A stretch of DNA of 64,000 nucleotides from Oceanispirochaeta sp. M1 (GTDB lineage Bacteria > Spirochaetota > Spirochaetia > DSM-2461), in the NCBI RefSeq assembly GCF_003346715.1, contig NZ_QQPQ01000014.1, positions 62,001 to 126,000 of the forward strand, in the 5' to 3' direction. The notes under the pieces are model-generated. The model saw only the letters and a program-made list of their open reading frames with translations. It had not been told where the DNA came from and did no database searches. Positions 60,393 through 64,000 of the stretch are shown one piece after another. A program made the position numbers and the translations under genes. Position 1 is the first letter of the stretch; every line of letters starts with the position of its first letter.

Positions 60393-61295
60393 ATGATGAA
60401 AACGAAAAAGTGTATTAAATTTAGTAATAGAATGAATTTGCTCTTAACAATAATTTTATTTGCTTTATGGGTGAGTGTATTTGTTATTCATGGAATGGCG
60501 GGGGCTGTGAGCTGGGCTTTATTAAAACTTGTACTTGCACCAATTGGAGTCATTTTCTTCATAGCCTGCTGTATCATTATTGTTATAAGGATTATAAAGC
60601 ATAAAAATATTGCTCAAAATGTTCTCACACTTTTACTCTTATTTATTTTTTCATTTCCGATTTTGATGCTTGTTAATATTATTCCTATGAAATATCCAGT
60701 AAAATTAGAAAATGTATCTCCATCACTTACAATAGATTCTCCTTTTCATGAATCAGTATTGGTCGGTTGGGGAGGAGATTCAGTTAAAAACAATGCACCT
60801 CATGTCATCTGGGCATCCGAACGATGGGCTTATGACCTAGTAATAGAACCAAAAGGTATAGATAGTCCTAATCTAGTAGATTATGGTATTTATGATAAAA
60901 AAATCTATGCCCCCATAGCCGGAGTAGTTGTAGCAGCTTATGATAAAGAAGAAGATATACCACCAAATACAGAAGAGTTTCTATCGATGGAAGGCAATTA
61001 TGTGTATATAAAGATTGATAAAACGGAAACGTATTTACTTCTTAATCATCTTAAAAAGGACTCTGTTGTTGTAAATGTTGGTGATAAATTGAACGTTGGT
61101 GAATACATTGGAAATATTGGTAATTCCGGTTCTACCTCTGAACCACACCTACACATACATCATCAAAGAGAAAATCCAACAAAAACTATTTTCCCAATAT
61201 TTGCTGAAGGACTACCTTTATATTTTTCTATAAATGAAAAAAATGTAATGCCAATAAGTGGAGACATTATTGAGAGTAGTTTTGATATGCAATGA
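60393..61295 (+). CDS. Membrane-anchored M23-family (LytM-type) peptidase
   Basis: A 300-residue protein with three hydrophobic helices in the first 100 residues and a C-terminal M23 domain. Metal ligands are visible in 'RWAYDLVIEPKG' (aspartate) and 'SEPHLHIHHQ' (HxH); the first histidine of the usual HxxxD motif is replaced by arginine or tryptophan, as in some M23 relatives. 'KIYAPIAGVVVAAYD' and 'NVGDKLNVGEYIGNIGNSGS' are typical fold elements. AAAGGG precedes ATG 60393. The gene is distinctly more AT-rich than its neighbours and stands alone, suggesting recent transfer. Confidence 0.8.
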   Translation: MMKTKKCIKFSNRMNLLLTIILFALWVSVFVIHGMAGAVSWALLKLVLAPIGVIFFIACCIIIVIRIIKHKNIAQNVLTLLLLFIFSFPILMLVNIIPMKYPVKLENVSPSLTIDSPFHESVLVGWGGDSVKNNAPHVIWASERWAYDLVIEPKGIDSPNLVDYGIYDKKIYAPIAGVVVAAYDKEEDIPPNTEEFLSMEGNYVYIKIDKTETYLLLNHLKKDSVVVNVGDKLNVGEYIGNIGNSGSTSEPHLHIHHQRENPTKTIFPIFAEGLPLYFSINEKNVMPISGDIIESSFDMQ

Positions 61296-61310
61296 ATTAT
61301 TAAACCTGAG

Positions 61311-62642
61311 TCATCGTATTTTTAATTCAAGTCCCAGGGGAACGGGTCTTTCAAAATCCTCACCTGTCTCGAGAGATCTATCACTGATTTTCAGACTCCT
61401 TATTCCCATGACGGAGATCTGAGAGGACCCGCCGCCGTCAAGATTGATCATATTATCTATACCCGACTCTTTACAGATATGAGCCATCTCTTCAAGTGAG
61501 CATCCCGTACTATCATATCCGGCCTTATATACAGCTTTCTTACTGCCTTCTATTCCGATCAGCACCAGCTTTTTATTCTTAAAACCCAGACCTGTACGGG
61601 CGGCACGGCCATGGGACCAGTCCAGAGGATACACAGTCGGAGGAAACGGGATTCCCGTACCCTGATAATAATCAGTTGAGAAGCCTTCACAGACCTCTCC
61701 TCCCTCAACCATGGAGGGTCCCACTTGAATAGAGAAGTTCAGATCCTTCCTATAAAAATAGGATACCCCTAAGTCTGAGGGGGGATCAGGATTCTCAAGA
61801 TGCAGGATAAATCCGGCTTCAGGAACAGGACAGCCTCCGCCAGTTGAGTAGGCAAGGATATTGTTCCCGACGATAATCAAGTCCAGTCCGTCCTGCATGG
61901 GAGACACTCCATATTCGGGTCTTCTGAAAATACGGCAGTTCTCTTTATCTCTGTATTCCATTCCATCAATAATAATTGTCATATCTTCAATTGATAATTT
62001 CAGAATCCCATTATCTCCCGATTCGTATGAAATCAATGTCTCTCTGGAATAAAGAGGAGGATGTATAATTTCACCATCCACCGACAGCATCCCAAAGGGC
62101 TCTCCGACTCTATCGAAAGGGCTTAGCAGATCACTTATTTCCATTAAGAAAAAATGACTGTTCAACGTAACCGTATTGTCATGATAAAAAGAACTTAACT
62201 TTGTCATTCCCGGATAGACCGGTAAATAGAGTGGGTGTGACTCCCGATCCCCGCCACTGACAAGCAATTGAGCTTTTTCAAGAGACTCCAGGTATTGTCG
62301 CAGTTCTATTTGGTCTTCAGGATGACCATTACGATAATATTTATCTATCCACCACCGGACACGAGAGGCCTGATCTTTAATGACAATATCTCCATCCCTT
62401 TCAGGAAAAGGGTCCGGAATCCTATGATCACAACAAAAAAGGACAACTCCCGTATATTCCGGTTTTGCAGGAAGAAGATTTTTGAGATAGAGAGACTTCA
62501 GATCTTCTAAAATGGCAAGATCCGTTTTGCCTTGAAGCTGTTTCAGAGGTAGAGGAAAAGGCATTTCCAGTAATTGATAGCGTAGGATTTCCCCTTCATG
62601 GGTCAAATATTGACGAAGGATGATATCAGCTTTTTTTTTCAT
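61311..62642 (-). CDS. Phosphodiester glycosidase (NAGPA-domain) protein
   Basis: A 443-residue protein whose C-terminal half is a NAGPA domain: 'DWSHGRAARTGLGFKNKKLV', 'GCSLEEMAHICKESGIDNMI' and 'NLDGGGSSQISVMGIRSL'. The family removes GlcNAc or other sugars from phosphodiesters in glycolipids and wall polymers. The N-terminal half (about 1-150) is a separate helical part of unknown role. No signal peptide is evident. ATG 62642 has AGGA 8 bases upstream; TTG 62663, immediately after the permease stop, is an alternative. It is co-transcribed with the sugar ABC permeases, so it probably acts on the imported glycan or glycerophosphodiester. Confidence 0.8.
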   Translation of the reverse strand: MKKKADIILRQYLTHEGEILRYQLLEMPFPLPLKQLQGKTDLAILEDLKSLYLKNLLPAKPEYTGVVLFCCDHRIPDPFPERDGDIVIKDQASRVRWWIDKYYRNGHPEDQIELRQYLESLEKAQLLVSGGDRESHPLYLPVYPGMTKLSSFYHDNTVTLNSHFFLMEISDLLSPFDRVGEPFGMLSVDGEIIHPPLYSRETLISYESGDNGILKLSIEDMTIIIDGMEYRDKENCRIFRRPEYGVSPMQDGLDLIIVGNNILAYSTGGGCPVPEAGFILHLENPDPPSDLGVSYFYRKDLNFSIQVGPSMVEGGEVCEGFSTDYYQGTGIPFPPTVYPLDWSHGRAARTGLGFKNKKLVLIGIEGSKKAVYKAGYDSTGCSLEEMAHICKESGIDNMINLDGGGSSQISVMGIRSLKISDRSLETGEDFERPVPLGLELKIR

Positions 62643-62663
62643 CAGACAGTCCTGCTCAAACAA

Positions 62664-63497
62664 TCAGCCCTTGGTACCGGTGCTTGAGACACCTTCAATA
62701 ATATATTTCTGCAAAAACATATAGAGGGCCAGTAGAGGCAGTATGGACAACACTCCTCCGGTGAGCAGAAGGTTCCATTTGGCCGTGTACTGAGACTGGA
62801 ACTGAGTTAAGGCCATCGTAACGGTCATCAGTTTTTCTGAAGAGATGTAGAGAATCGGTCTCAGAAGATCATTCCAGTTATTCATGAAGGCAATGATGAA
62901 CAGTGTGGCAGCCTGACTCTGGCTTTGAGGAAGATACAGTTTGAAATAAATTGTAAATGCTCCGGCACCGTCTACCGCTCCGGCATCCAGTAAGGAAGAA
63001 GGTACATTTTCAAAAAATTCTTTGTACATAAACGTTCCGAATGAACCCAATAGAAGACTTGGTACAATCAGGGGTAGATATGTGTCCAGCCAGTTTATTT
63101 TCATCATCAAAATGAATTCGGGAATTATGGTTACCTGGACCGGGATCATCATGGTTCCAAGAAGCAGAGCAAAGAGAACATTCCTCCCACGGAATTTCAT
63201 CATGGCAAAAGTAAAGCCCGCTAAGGAACATGTCAGAACCTGTCCCATAGCCGATGTTCCAGCGACCATGAAGCTGTTCAGTGTATAACGGCCGAAATGG
63301 AAGGTTCCCAGGACCTGCTGGTAGTTTTCAAACATTCTGGGCGTAAAAAGGAGATCCGGGATGAGATTAGGGGGCACTTTGAATATACTGCTCTCCGTGT
63401 TGAATGAATTCATCAGCATCCACATAAAAGGGAACAGCATAGAAATCGCTGCCAGGGACAAAAGTATATAAATAAGACTGTTTTTTATTTTTTTCAT
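62664..63497 (-). CDS. Sugar ABC transporter permease (MalG/UgpE type)
   Basis: A 277-residue inner-membrane permease of the CUT1 carbohydrate family with six helices. The EAA loop is 'SSLLDAGAVDGAGAFTIYFK' followed by 'LYLPQSQSQAATLF', and the N-terminal 'AISMLFPFMWMLMNSFNT' is typical. It pairs with the permease encoded 9 bases upstream. A binding protein and an ATPase are expected outside the window. Coupling to a phosphodiester glycosidase suggests a glycan or glycerol-phosphate-like substrate. Confidence 0.9.
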   Translation of the reverse strand: MKKIKNSLIYILLSLAAISMLFPFMWMLMNSFNTESSIFKVPPNLIPDLLFTPRMFENYQQVLGTFHFGRYTLNSFMVAGTSAMGQVLTCSLAGFTFAMMKFRGRNVLFALLLGTMMIPVQVTIIPEFILMMKINWLDTYLPLIVPSLLLGSFGTFMYKEFFENVPSSLLDAGAVDGAGAFTIYFKLYLPQSQSQAATLFIIAFMNNWNDLLRPILYISSEKLMTVTMALTQFQSQYTAKWNLLLTGGVLSILPLLALYMFLQKYIIEGVSSTGTKG

Positions 63498-63506
63498 AAC
63501 AAATCC

Positions 63507-64000
63507 TCAGTATTGATAGTTTACCCAGTGCTTCTTCAAGGTAAAATTAAGAAGGGAAAACCCAGCCACCAGAGCAAGCAGGATATAAGCCACAGTGGAT
63601 GCATAACCCATCCGGTAGTAGACAAAAGCATTCAGGAATACATCATAAACGAGGGTATTTGTTGCGTTTTGAGGTCCGCCTTTAGTCATTGCATATATAA
63701 GTTCAAAGTTTTTAAATGAGTCGATAATGGCAATGGATACAACAAAAAAAGTTGTGGGACTCAACAAGGGCAGGGTTATTGTAAAAAATGAACGTCTCGG
63801 GCTGGCTCCATCAATATGAGCAGCTTCCAGAAGGGACCTGGGAATTCCCTGTAGTCCTGCCAGGAATACAATCATATAATATCCTGCCATCTTCCAGACC
63901 TGGACTGATGCGACCGTAAACAGAGCTATACTCGTATCCCCCAGCCAGTAGGGCGGATTTATTCCCAGTTTTAAAAGCATTAAATTCAGAACTCCGTAAT
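63507..64000 (-). CDS. Sugar ABC transporter permease (MalF/UgpA type), 5' end cut by the window
   Basis: The C-terminal part of a CUT1 permease. The frame remains open to the right edge ('YGVLNLMLLKLGINPPYWLG'), so the ATG at 63980 is probably internal. The EAA loop 'GIPRSLLEAAHIDGASPRRS' followed by 'FFTITLPLLSPTTFFVV' is clear, with three or four helices present. About 164 residues are visible of a protein usually near 290-310. It lies 9 bases before the second permease on the same transcript. Confidence 0.9.
   Translation of the reverse strand, partial: YGVLNLMLLKLGINPPYWLGDTSIALFTVASVQVWKMAGYYMIVFLAGLQGIPRSLLEAAHIDGASPRRSFFTITLPLLSPTTFFVVSIAIIDSFKNFELIYAMTKGGPQNATNTLVYDVFLNAFVYYRMGYASTVAYILLALVAGFSLLNFTLKKHWVNYQY

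Noticed and set aside
1-64000. CRISPR array, tRNA, rRNA, insertion sequence or prophage
   Set aside because: No regularly spaced direct repeats, no cloverleaf-like sequence with a CCA end, no transposase or phage structural genes were recognised on reading both strands.

Overview
The window looks like a chromosomal segment of a free-living, flagellate spirochaete (Spirochaetales/Spirochaetaceae type). This is inferred from gene content and style: many short-signal lipoproteins, a TonB system with an outer-membrane receptor, Cache-domain histidine kinases and chemoreceptors, polyamine and sugar ABC transporters, moderate GC, and regular use of TTG and GTG starts. No rRNA, tRNA, CRISPR array, insertion sequence or prophage was seen. 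Both window edges cut genes: a polyamine permease on the left and a sugar permease on the right.

Layout. 1-4.5 kb: end of a polyamine ABC transporter (permease and binding lipoprotein), then a tightly coupled set of a 69-residue protein, an RRM RNA-binding protein and an ATP-grasp/M20-like fusion. 4.5-6.3 kb: a Crp/Fnr-type regulator divergent from a DMT-type exporter, with a palindromic operator between them. 6.3-15.7 kb: two long minus-strand operons rich in GNAT acetyltransferases (five GNAT domains in four genes), an Fsr-type MFS exporter, a DinB-fold protein, an alcohol-dehydrogenase-like oxidoreductase and an XRE regulator, plus an AraC regulator divergent from deoC. 15.8-28.1 kb: mostly plus-strand housekeeping, envelope and ion-transport genes, including a CPA2 antiporter with an EIIA-PII-like partner, YaaA, a barrel/transglutaminase/TPR protein with a lipoprotein partner, a head-GIN lipoprotein and a ferritin-VIT1 iron exporter. 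28.2-30.7 kb: a MerR/AdhR-like regulator divergent from an iron-type alcohol dehydrogenase and tonB.

30.7-38 kb is a cobalamin-uptake locus. A cobalamin riboswitch (about 35571-35703, minus strand) precedes four coupled genes: two surface lipoproteins, a TonB-dependent receptor and a beta-propeller-like lipoprotein reminiscent of the BtuG B12-capturing proteins of Bacteroides. tonB lies convergently beside it, and a DUF1007/NicO nickel-cobalt transporter pair follows on the other side.

38-46 kb: a DHH phosphoesterase, then a MacAB-TolC-like tripartite efflux operon divergent from a histidine kinase/response regulator pair. 46-61 kb: a sensory region with a lipoprotein, two further Cache histidine kinases, an OmpR-type regulator paired with a Cache protein that has no output domain, a membrane-bound LuxR regulator, a soluble chemoreceptor fused to a periplasmic-binding-protein domain, a classical dCache chemoreceptor and an HD-GYP gene remnant. 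61-64 kb: an M23 peptidase, a phosphodiester glycosidase and two sugar ABC permeases.

Most noteworthy are the riboswitch-controlled BtuG-like operon, the soluble MCP-SBP fusion, the ATP-grasp/degenerate-M20 fusion coupled to an RRM protein, several gene starts that appear leaderless, and well-formed operators in front of the XRE, Crp/Fnr and MerR regulated units.
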